Positions 1-5,826 of a stretch of DNA of 11,093 nt are shown piece after piece (the stretch's first letter is position 1; each line of letters begins with the position of its first letter). Position numbers and translations under genes: made by a program. The notes beneath the pieces were generated by a model. The model made no database searches, had not been told where the DNA came from, and was given only the letters and a program-made list of their open reading frames with translations. This stretch comes from DASPMP01 sp035758925 (GTDB taxonomy: Bacteria > Gemmatimonadota > Gemmatimonadetes > Gemmatimonadales > Gemmatimonadaceae): the NCBI GenBank assembly GCA_035758925.1, contig DASTVV010000129.1:1-11093 (forward strand), given 5' to 3'.

Positions 1-1019
1 GGTGCGTAGGCGCCGACAGGGGTGTCGGCCGGGGTCGCGTACTCCTCACGGTAGAAACGCAGCAGCTCCGCCAGGTACACCAGCGCGAGAGGCCCGAGGA
101 GGAGCCCCAGAAGCCCGAAGTACCGCACGCCAGCGAACGCGCCGACCAGCGTGATCATCGGATGGATGTTCGACACGCGCCGGTACACGAGCGGCCGCAC
201 GATGTTGTCGATGTTGCTGGCGATGCCGCCGCCGATCACGGCGAGCGCGATCGCCGCACCGTACCGATTCTGCGTCAGGAGGACGACCACAGCGGGGAGC
301 CACACCAGTCCGCTGCCGAGCACAGGGAGAATGGACGCGATTCCCGTCACCGCTCCCCAGAACAGGGGGTTCGGAAGATCCACGATCATGAATCCCAGAC
401 CGATGAGGGAGCCCTGCGCGACCGCGACGAGCGCAGTGCCGAGCAGCGTTGCCTGCGTCACGCCGATGAAGCGGGCGCGCAGCGCCTCGGCGGTTTTCGT
501 CGAGAACGGGATGTAGCTGCGCAATACCTCCCAGAACTTGTCTCGCGACCGCAGCATGTAATAGAAGCCGAAGAACGCGATGAGCAGGTTCAGCGCCGCC
601 GATGTGGCACCGCCGGCGAACGAGATCAGCTGTGCCGACAGCCATGAGACCAGCGTGCCGCTCGCCTTCGCGATCTCGGCGCCGACCTGCAGGTTGCCCA
701 CGCGCATGGTGTTGACGCGCGTCAGCACGTCACTGCTCTGGACGCGGCGCAACGCCTCCGGGGCCTGGTCGATCACCAGGCCAACGAGCCATGCCGCGGG
801 AAGCGCGATGACCGCGAGGGCCGCCACGAGAATCACTGTTGCCGCGAGGCCGGGCTTGATCGCGCGTGCCAGACGCCGATAAGCGCCTCCGAACGCCACG
901 TTGAGGACGAGCGCCCCGAGCAGTCCGCTGAAAAAGGGCGCGAGCGCCACAGTGACGAAGACAGCAAGGCCGAGTATGAGCGCGACCGCGCGATCGCGCG
1001 GTGTCTGGAGAATCGACAT
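1..1019 (-). CDS. AI-2E family transporter (PerM-like membrane protein), 3' end cut by window
   Basis: Reading the minus strand from ATG at 1019 gives 339 codons with no stop before the window edge, so the C-terminus is missing. The protein is hydrophobic, with about seven or eight membrane segments. Examples are residues near the N-terminus (VALILGLAVFVTVALAPFF), a central segment (ALNLLIAFFGFYYML) and a C-terminal one (FGLLGLLLGPLALVYLAEL). The C-terminal half has the family pattern: an FWGAVTGIASILPVLGSG-type segment, then SNIDNIVRPLVYRR, then IHPMITLVGAFAGV. These match the AI-2E exporter-like/PerM family (PF01594), proposed to export small molecules or ions. Members range from autoinducer-2 exporters to Na+/H+ antiporters, so the substrate is not predictable. 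No strong Shine-Dalgarno precedes the ATG, but MSILQTPRDRA followed directly by the first membrane helix is a sensible N-terminus. It lies 62 bases downstream of the DUF1080 gene on the same strand. Confidence 0.9.
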   Translation of the reverse strand, partial: MSILQTPRDRAVALILGLAVFVTVALAPFFSGLLGALVLNVAFGGAYRRLARAIKPGLAATVILVAALAVIALPAAWLVGLVIDQAPEALRRVQSSDVLTRVNTMRVGNLQVGAEIAKASGTLVSWLSAQLISFAGGATSAALNLLIAFFGFYYMLRSRDKFWEVLRSYIPFSTKTAEALRARFIGVTQATLLGTALVAVAQGSLIGLGFMIVDLPNPLFWGAVTGIASILPVLGSGLVWLPAVVVLLTQNRYGAAIALAVIGGGIASNIDNIVRPLVYRRVSNIHPMITLVGAFAGVRYFGLLGLLLGPLALVYLAELLRFYREEYATPADTPVGAYA

Positions 1020-1064
1020 TGAGAGGGCGGCGAGTGAGGTACAGCAAGATGTCGCCGCGGCGCT

Positions 1065-1091
1065 CACGCGCGCAAATCGCGTTAGCGCGTG
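1065..1091 (-). terminator. Weak hairpin over the DUF1080 gene stop codon
   Basis: CACGCGC (1065-1071) and GCGCGTG (1085-1091) are a perfect 7-bp inverted repeat with a 13-base loop that contains the TAA stop of the DUF1080 gene (1082-1084 on the minus strand). There is no T-run, so it may only attenuate transcription between the two minus-strand genes, or be chance in GC-rich sequence. Confidence 0.25.
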
Positions 1092-1786
1092 GAGAGATGC
1101 GTGATCGGCGTCAGGACGAGCTTGCGAAACTCCACCTCGGACCCCTCGGCCTGGAGCGCGATCTGGCCGTGGTCCGCGGTCGCGTCGGTGCCGGCATTCA
1201 CCAGGTCGCCATTCACCCACACCTTGATCGAGCGGCCAACCGCTTCGATTGCCATGGTGTTCCACTCACCCAGGGGTTTCTCGGAGTTGTCGGTGAGGTT
1301 GGTGATCCGTCGTGCCTTGCCCTCGGTGATTCCCCACGTGCGCGGTGCGCCGCGCCGGCGCTCCATGTCGGGAACGCGGATGTCTTCGACGATGCACCAG
1401 AAATCCCCGGCATTCCCGTGTTCCATCTGCACCTCGATGGACTTGGGAAACATCCCGTAGAGCGCGCGCGGCGTTGACACGTGCACCAGCACGCCGGCAT
1501 TGCCGGGAGCGCCCGGGAACCGGTACTCCACCTCAAGCCGATAGTTGCGATACGCAGAGTCAGTGATGAGATGCCCGCGCGGCTCGCCAAGGCTGACGAG
1601 CATTCCGTTGCGCACGACGAACGGGTTTCTCAGTCGTGCATTGGTGTCCGCGCCCGGAACGTCCACGTGCCAGCCGGACAAATCCTTGCCGTTGAAGAGC
1701 GACTCCGAGTGGCGCTGCGTCAGGCCGTGCGATGCGCCAAACGAGGCGAGGAATGCGGCGAGGTGAAGGGGAAGGGAGCGCTTCAT
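1082..1786 (-). CDS. Secreted DUF1080 (3-keto-disaccharide hydrolase family) protein
   Basis: This 234-residue protein starts at ATG 1786; a GTG two codons upstream (1792) is a possible alternative. Neither start has a clear ribosome binding site. The N-terminus (MKRSLPLHLAAFLASFGASHG) is a typical Sec signal peptide. The rest is a single DUF1080 domain (PF06439, concanavalin-like jelly roll). It opens with the family signature LFNGKDLSGWH, then has EVQMEHGNAGDFW in the middle, GEWNTMAIEAVGRSIKVWVNG, and the closing GQIALQAEGSEVEFRKLVL. Characterised DUF1080 proteins cleave 3-keto-glycosides or bind glycans in the periplasm, and many are uncharacterised. Length is normal for a single-domain member. 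It is transcribed away from the exported acetamidase-like gene with a gap of about 65 bases. A role in periplasmic glycoside breakdown is inferred from the family; no partner oxidoreductase is visible nearby. Confidence 0.9.
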   Translation of the reverse strand: MKRSLPLHLAAFLASFGASHGLTQRHSESLFNGKDLSGWHVDVPGADTNARLRNPFVVRNGMLVSLGEPRGHLITDSAYRNYRLEVEYRFPGAPGNAGVLVHVSTPRALYGMFPKSIEVQMEHGNAGDFWCIVEDIRVPDMERRRGAPRTWGITEGKARRITNLTDNSEKPLGEWNTMAIEAVGRSIKVWVNGDLVNAGTDATADHGQIALQAEGSEVEFRKLVLTPITHLSTR

Positions 1787-1788
1787 TG

Positions 1789-1835
1789 CCACAAGTTGCT
1801 GTGGTTGTGGTCACAACGTAAGATCGCGGCACAAC
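1789..1835. promoter_or_regulatory. Divergent promoter region with TTGTG/CACAA inverted repeats
   Basis: Between the divergent DUF1080 and acetamidase-like genes lies GTTGTG-GT-CACAAC (1804-1817), a perfect 6-bp inverted repeat. Flanking it are CCACA-AGTTGC-TGTGG (1789-1804) and another CACAAC (1830-1835), so CACAA/TTGTG half-sites recur four times in about 45 bases. A weak promoter reading for the plus strand is TTGCTG (1797-1802), 16 bases, TAAGAT (1819-1824). That would place the palindrome between the -35 and -10 elements, a common operator position. What is visible is the repeats; promoter and operator function is inference. Confidence 0.4.
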
Positions 1836-1838
1836 TGT

Positions 1839-1844
1839 CGAGGA
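1839..1844 (+). promoter_or_regulatory. Ribosome binding site of the acetamidase-like gene
   Basis: CGAGGA ends 6 bases before the GTG at 1851 and supports that non-ATG start. The start is also supported by the Tat-like signal that begins immediately (MKTRREFL). Confidence 0.6.
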
Positions 1845-1850
1845 TCACCG

Positions 1851-2984
1851 GTGAAGACACGGAGAGAGTTTCTCGTACGCGCGCCGCTGGGTCTCGCGGG
1901 CGCAATGATCGCGTGCAAGCAGGACGCACACTCCGCACTGCAGGACTCGGTGCGCGCGACGCCGGCAGCGACGCCGGCGGCGACGCCGCAGGGCGCGCCG
2001 GCGGGCGCTCCACGACCAATCAAGGCCATTCCGGCCGATGCGCCCGTGCTCAACTGGGTGCCGAAACACGAAGAGCTCTGCTACACGTTCGGCGGCGCGC
2101 CCGCCAAGCAGCGCATCAAGCCGGGTACGCGCATCGTGAGCTGGACGGAAGACTGTTTCGATGGCGCCGTGAAGACCTCGGCTGACCTGCCGTCGAAGGT
2201 GATGGCGCCGGGACACGACAACCCGCAAACAGGTCCGTTCCATATAGACGGCGCGGAACCCGGCGACTCGATCGCCGTTCACTTGATCAAGGTGGAGCCC
2301 GCACGGCCGTATGCGGTCTCGTCGTTCTTCCCGGGATTCGGCGCATTGGTTGGCACCGAGAAGACGGCAATGCTCGGCGCCGACTTTCCCGAAACCACAT
2401 GGCGCTATGACGTGGATGCGAGTCGCGGCGTCGCACGCACGCGGTCGCGCGACGGCCGGCACTCGTGGGAAGTGCCACTCGCGCCGTTTCTGGGGTGCCT
2501 GGGCGTCGCGCCAGCCGCGAACGAAGCGAGATCGACCATTGTGCCCGGCCCCTTCGGCGGCAACATGGACTGCTGGGAAGTTCGCCCCGGCAACACGGTC
2601 TTCCTGGGCGTGAACGTGCCGGGCGCGCTGCTGTCGTTCGGCGACGGCCACTACGCCATGGGCGAAGGCGAGATCATGGGCGCGGCGATCGAGGGGGCGA
2701 TGAACGTCGAGGTGTACGTCGAGCTGTTGAAGCGGACGGCCACGCCGGTGCCGCGGATTGAGAACGCGGACGAGGTCATGTTCGTCGGCAGTGGCCGCCC
2801 ACTGGAAGACGCCGCGCGAGTCGCGTTCAAGGCGATGGTCGGCTGGGTACGTGAGCACACGCGCATGGGCGAGATGGACGCATACCAGTTCGTCGCGCAG
2901 AACACGCGGGCGCCGATCGTTCAGCTCGTGGATCCCGAGTACACGGTGCTGGTGAAGCTCGACCGAAAGAGACTGCCGAGTTAG
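1851..2984 (+). CDS. Exported acetamidase/formamidase family protein, probable Tat-type lipoprotein
   Basis: A 377-residue protein starting at GTG 1851. The N-terminus MKTRREFLVRAPLGLAGAMIAC has a twin-arginine-like TRREFLV motif, a hydrophobic stretch and a possible lipobox with Cys22. It therefore looks exported and perhaps lipid-anchored. An Ala/Pro-rich linker (ATPAATPAATPQGAPAGAP) follows. The rest fits the FmdA/AmdA amidase family (PF03069). It has TGPFHIDGAEPGDSIAVHL, the GPFGGNMDC segment (family form GxxGGNMD) and GDGHYAMGEGEIMGAAIE (family form GDxHxxxGxGE). Family enzymes hydrolyse acetamide or formamide to ammonia and the acid, and are normally cytoplasmic. Related exported proteins are often annotated only by domain, so the substrate is uncertain. 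The gene diverges from the DUF1080 gene and converges on the kinase gene. Its TAG stop abuts the heptamer repeat block. Confidence 0.85.
   Translation: MKTRREFLVRAPLGLAGAMIACKQDAHSALQDSVRATPAATPAATPQGAPAGAPRPIKAIPADAPVLNWVPKHEELCYTFGGAPAKQRIKPGTRIVSWTEDCFDGAVKTSADLPSKVMAPGHDNPQTGPFHIDGAEPGDSIAVHLIKVEPARPYAVSSFFPGFGALVGTEKTAMLGADFPETTWRYDVDASRGVARTRSRDGRHSWEVPLAPFLGCLGVAPAANEARSTIVPGPFGGNMDCWEVRPGNTVFLGVNVPGALLSFGDGHYAMGEGEIMGAAIEGAMNVEVYVELLKRTATPVPRIENADEVMFVGSGRPLEDAARVAFKAMVGWVREHTRMGEMDAYQFVAQNTRAPIVQLVDPEYTVLVKLDRKRLPS
1956..1991 (+). repeat. Three 12-bp tandem repeats in the signal-domain linker
   Basis: GCGACGCCGGCA repeats three times with small changes, at 1956, 1968 and 1980. It encodes ATPA-type units in the Ala/Pro linker between the lipobox Cys and the amidase-like domain. 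This looks like slippage-generated linker sequence. Confidence 0.7.
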
Positions 2985-2986
2985 GG

Positions 2987-3148
2987 GAGGGGACGGGGGA
3001 CGAGGCACGAGGGACAGGGGGAACTGACTGTTGAACGGTTGAGGGGACTGGTTAAGGGTCCGACGGAAGCCAATCCCCTCATCCGGTCCCTTTCTCTGTT
3101 CCCTAGTCAGTTGCCCTTGTCCCTTGTCCCCCGTCCCTTGTCCCTCGA
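2987..3148. repeat. Inverted pair of degenerate 7-bp tandem arrays between convergent genes; probable two-way terminator
   Basis: The left arm reads in sevens: GAGGGGA, CGGGGGA, CGAGGCA, CGAGGGA, CAGGGGG (2987-3021). The right arm reads CCCTTGT, CCCTTGT, CCCCCGT, CCCTTGT, CCCTCGA (3114-3148), approximately the complement. The arms are anchored by a perfect 8-bp pair, AACTGACT (3022-3029) and AGTCAGTT (3105-3112). An inner pair, TGAGGGGACTGG (3040-3051) and CCAATCCCCTCA (3070-3081), matches at 11 of 12. The whole block could fold into a long imperfect hairpin. It lies between the stop of the acetamidase-like gene and the end of the kinase gene, whose last codons lie within the right arm. A bidirectional terminator role is inferred; there is no T-run. 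Confidence 0.75.
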
Positions 3149-4216
3149 TTGCGCCACCAGATTCCAGAACTGCCGTTCGCCGATCACGGTCACTCGGTGG
3201 CCCTTTGCGGCGAGGCGTCGGATCTCCATCAGCTTGGTGCCGCCCGCCGTGCCCGCGATCTGCAGCTTGTTGGGCCGGCCGCGGACCAGCACGTCCGTCA
3301 GCTGGCCGGGTTTCGACTGCACGACTGCGCCGGCCTTCTTCGCGGCGGCGACCGCCTCGTTCCGCGGGCGCACGAGGAATCCCGTGAACGAGATTCGCTT
3401 TCCCTTCAACGCGTTCACTCGCCCCTGGCGCGGCTCCTTCGGTCGCTTGCGCAGGGCCGCGATCAGCTCGCTGGCCGCCTCGTAGCGCTTGCCGCGCGCA
3501 CCGAGGCACCGGTGAATGACTTCCTTGAGATGATCGCTGCACGGCAGGCCACGCACGTCCTTGCTGCGCATCGGGCTCGTGATGTCCCCGCGCAGCAGCA
3601 TCGCGGCCAGCTGGCCCACCTGATAGATGTCGTCGCGCTGCTGCCAGCGGCGAATCCTGCCCCACGCAATCTCCGTCGGCGCGTTGAACAGGTTGAACGC
3701 ATCGGCCGTGACGCCGCGACGGCTCAGCTGGTGTGTCGCGATGCCGAAGTCGCCGAGCTTCAACTGCTCGTTGGCGCACACAAAGACGTTGAACGGCGTG
3801 AGATCGCGATGCATCGCCTGGCCGCGGTGCAGAGCGTCCAGTGGTCCAAGGATAGCAGCGATCTCCCGACGCACGAAACGCTCTTGCTGCGGACCCTTCT
3901 TCGCGAGCCACGCGCCCAGGTCCCCGTGTTCGGCGTACTCCATGGCAATGCAATAGCGCGCATGGCGCGGTGAGTCCTGGAGATCGGCGAAGCGATCGAA
4001 GACGCGCAGCGCGCGCGGTTCCCTGGCGACGAGCTCCGCGAAGTATGCCTCCCGGATCCAGGTGGAGAGGCGGTCGGTGATCTTGAGACACACCTGCTCG
4101 GGGAATCCTTCGCTTGGCGTGGGCGTGGCCAGGTAGACCTCGCCGAATCCGCCCTTGCCGACGAGTCGATCGAGCCGATAGGTACGTCCGGTCTCTGTGC
4201 TGTGCGCGGTGATCAC
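3107..4216 (-). CDS. Serine/threonine protein kinase with C-terminal BRCT domain
   Basis: 369 residues from GTG 4216. The Hanks-type kinase domain spans about residues 13-258. Visible elements are the glycine loop VGKGGFGEVYLA (19-30), the ATP-binding Lys45 in VCLKI, hinge MEYAEHGDL (92-100), catalytic loop HRDLTPFNV (136-144; Asp138, Asn143) and DFG at 156-158. Catalytic residues are present, but the usual HRDLKP lysine is Thr140 and the activation segment has APTE in place of APE. Residues about 269-356 match a BRCT domain of the DNA ligase type: LKGKRISFTGFL, then EAVAAAKKAGAVVQSK, TDVLVRG, GGTKLMEIRRLAAKG and a terminal RQFWNLV. BRCT domains bind phosphopeptides or DNA, which suggests a link to DNA repair or phospho-signalling (inference). 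No membrane segment is seen, so it is cytoplasmic. The last 13 residues (SRDKGRGTRDKGN) are encoded by the heptamer array. No clear ribosome binding site precedes the start. Confidence 0.88.
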   Translation of the reverse strand: MITAHSTETGRTYRLDRLVGKGGFGEVYLATPTPSEGFPEQVCLKITDRLSTWIREAYFAELVAREPRALRVFDRFADLQDSPRHARYCIAMEYAEHGDLGAWLAKKGPQQERFVRREIAAILGPLDALHRGQAMHRDLTPFNVFVCANEQLKLGDFGIATHQLSRRGVTADAFNLFNAPTEIAWGRIRRWQQRDDIYQVGQLAAMLLRGDITSPMRSKDVRGLPCSDHLKEVIHRCLGARGKRYEAASELIAALRKRPKEPRQGRVNALKGKRISFTGFLVRPRNEAVAAAKKAGAVVQSKPGQLTDVLVRGRPNKLQIAGTAGGTKLMEIRRLAAKGHRVTVIGERQFWNLVAQSRDKGRGTRDKGN

Positions 4217-4327
4217 TCTGTCCGGCCGTGGGTGAAGGGAAGAGCAGCCTAGTACTTGAACGCCCGCGCCGCCGCCGTCAAGGCGTGCTCATGGCATGGT
4301 GACTGCAAGCACCAAGCTGCCCAACCC
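4217..4327. promoter_or_regulatory. Divergent intergenic region between kinase and ferritin-like genes
   Basis: About 120 bases separate the two divergent starts and must hold both promoters if both genes have their own. I see TAGTAC near 4250 as the only AT-richer patch, and no convincing -35/-10 pair or operator. In-frame ATG 4296 lies inside this stretch but is judged not to be the ferritin start. Confidence 0.3.
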
Positions 4328-4331
4328 GGAG
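4328..4331 (+). promoter_or_regulatory. Ribosome binding site that sets the ferritin-like start
   Basis: GGAG lies 6 bases before ATG 4338. The upstream in-frame ATG at 4296 lacks a comparable site at proper distance, and the 14 residues it would add do not look like part of the four-helix fold. Confidence 0.55.
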
Positions 4332-4337
4332 ACTCCC

Positions 4338-4838
4338 ATGGCGACGCGCGTCGTTGAGAAGGAACACATTTCCCGTGAGCAACTGGCCGAGCTGCTGAAC
4401 GAGGATCTCGCGCGAGAGTACCAGGCGATCATTGCATACGTCGTCTACTCGCAGGTGCTCAAGGGCGCCGAATACATGAACATCGCGGACCAGCTCAAGG
4501 AGCACGCGCACCAGGAGCTGGAACACGCGCTGACGATCTCCCGGCAGATCGACTATCTGGGCAAGATGCCCACGGTGAGTCCCAAGACCGTCAAGACGTC
4601 GGAAGACGCACGCGACATGCTGCGCTTCGACCTCGACAACGAGAACGAGACCGTACAGGCCTACACCGAGCGGGTTCGGCAGTGCGAAGCGCTGGGCGAG
4701 TACGCCATGGCGGAGCAGATCCGGCAGATCATCGTGCAGGAGCAGGATCACCAGATCGATCTTGCGACCGCGCTGGGCCAGGAGGTCTCGCACAGCACGA
4801 CCACGAAGGGACGAGGGCGCCAGCCGCGCCTGGCCTGA
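4338..4838 (+). CDS. Bacterioferritin-like ferritin-fold protein
   Basis: A 166-residue four-helix-bundle protein starting at ATG 4338. Candidate di-iron ligands occur with bacterioferritin spacing. Glu27 lies in helix A (REYQAIIAY), Glu60 and His63 in helix B (HQELEH), Glu102 or Glu104 in helix C (NENETVQAY), and Glu135 and His138 in helix D (QEQDH). The Glu27 to Glu60 interval of 33 equals the E18-E51 interval of E. coli bacterioferritin. This supports an oxidising diiron centre for iron storage or detoxification in the cytoplasm. I do not see enough to decide whether it binds haem or forms a 24-mer; it could equally be a Dps-like or rubrerythrin-related stress protein. The tail after residue 150 (Ser/Thr/Lys/Arg-rich) is unusual and possibly flexible. 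The stop is 4 bases before the likely start of the SDR gene, suggesting one transcript. Confidence 0.88.
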   Translation: MATRVVEKEHISREQLAELLNEDLAREYQAIIAYVVYSQVLKGAEYMNIADQLKEHAHQELEHALTISRQIDYLGKMPTVSPKTVKTSEDARDMLRFDLDNENETVQAYTERVRQCEALGEYAMAEQIRQIIVQEQDHQIDLATALGQEVSHSTTTKGRGRQPRLA

Positions 4839-4842
4839 TCGT

Positions 4843-5781
4843 CTGCGCGTCTTTCTGACGGGCGCCACCGGCGTCATCGGGCGCCGGGCACTCGCGCTAT
4901 TGATCGGTGCCGGACACGACGTCACGGCCGCTGGGCGCACGCCGGAGAAACGCCGCTCGCTGGAGAAGGCGGGCGCGCGCGCCGTGGATGTCGATCTCTA
5001 CGACGTGACGGCCCTGCGCCAGGCGATGCGTGCTCATTCCGTGGTGCTCAACCTCGCGACGCACATGCCTGCGTCGGCAACGAGGATGATGCTGCCCTGG
5101 TCGTGGCGCGAAAACGATCATGTGCGCCGCGACGGATCGAAAGCGGTGGTCGATGCCGCGATCGCCGAGGGTGTGCACCGCGTGGTGCAGGAATCCTTCG
5201 CTCCCATCTACGCCGACGGGGGCGACGCGTGGATCACCGAGGACTGGCCCGTACAACCCGTGCGATACAATCGGTCCATCCTCGACGCCGAGCGTTCGGC
5301 GGCGCGCTTCACTGCGTCCGGCGGCGTCGGCATCGTGCTGCGCTTTGCGGCGCTCTATGGGCCGGATCACCTGTTGCGCGAGATGCTCGACGTCATCAGG
5401 AAGGGCTGGTCGCCGCTGCCCGGGAGTCCGGACGCTTATATCACTTCGGTCGCGCAGGACGATGCCGCGGCCGCGGTCGTCGCGGCTCTGGAGCTCCCCG
5501 CGGGTATCTACAATGTGGCGGAAACGGATCCACTGCCGCGCGGCCGATGGGTGAACTCGCTTGCCGACGCGGCGGGGCTCGCGCATCCACGCCCCATCCC
5601 CCGCGTGCTCACGCGCCTTGGCGGATCGCTCCTGGCGCTGCTGTCGCGATCGGAGCGCATCTCCAGCAGCAAGTTGCGCGATGCCACGGGCTGGAGACCC
5701 TGGTACGCGAATGCGGCCGTGGCGTGGCCAGACGTGCTCGAGAAGCTCCGGGTGCAGGATGGCATGGGGGCTGCCCTTTGA
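4843..5781 (+). CDS. NAD(P)-dependent epimerase/dehydratase (atypical SDR), apparent CTG start
   Basis: About 312 residues. The Rossmann signature TGATGVIGRR sits at residues 6-15 counting from CTG 4843, which falls exactly where family members have the initiator Met (xRVFLTGATG). No ATG or GTG is available in frame. A TTG at 4762 would add an Arg-rich stretch that merely shadows the ferritin gene in another frame. Arg32 (AAGRTP) after strand two suggests NADP preference. The probable active-site Ser118 (VQESFAPIYAD) and Tyr142 (YNRSILDAE) are present, but the YxxxK lysine is replaced by Ile146. It may therefore be a non-catalytic or differently acting member. The C-terminal half (YITSVAQDDAAAAVVAAL, then GIYNVAETDPL) fits nucleoside-diphosphate-sugar epimerase-like proteins. 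The substrate is unknown. Translation is probably coupled to the ferritin-like gene. Confidence 0.82.
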   Translation: MRVFLTGATGVIGRRALALLIGAGHDVTAAGRTPEKRRSLEKAGARAVDVDLYDVTALRQAMRAHSVVLNLATHMPASATRMMLPWSWRENDHVRRDGSKAVVDAAIAEGVHRVVQESFAPIYADGGDAWITEDWPVQPVRYNRSILDAERSAARFTASGGVGIVLRFAALYGPDHLLREMLDVIRKGWSPLPGSPDAYITSVAQDDAAAAVVAALELPAGIYNVAETDPLPRGRWVNSLADAAGLAHPRPIPRVLTRLGGSLLALLSRSERISSSKLRDATGWRPWYANAAVAWPDVLEKLRVQDGMGAAL

Positions 5782-5826
5782 TTGGTTGGTCACCGCACTC
5801 ATCTCAACGCCGTTCGTCCAGATCCG

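Noticed and set aside
46..645. 199-codon minus-strand frame
   Set aside because: It is a shadow of the AI-2E family gene, whose true frame shows membrane helices and family motifs and stays open from 1019 to the window edge.
2987..3148. CRISPR-like array
   Set aside because: Units are 7 bp, contiguous and without spacers, and no cas gene is near.
1845..4091. 748-codon open frame on the minus strand
   Set aside because: It runs antisense to the acetamidase-like gene and out of frame with the kinase, is Arg-rich, and matches no family. It is a GC-rich shadow frame.
4296..4337. Upstream ATG for the ferritin-like gene
   Set aside because: No well-placed ribosome binding site, and the added residues are not part of the helical fold; GGAG favours ATG 4338.
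4762..4842. TTG-initiated extension of the SDR gene
   Set aside because: It overlaps the ferritin-like gene by 77 bases and encodes an Arg-rich shadow of it; the Rossmann signature starts right after CTG 4843.
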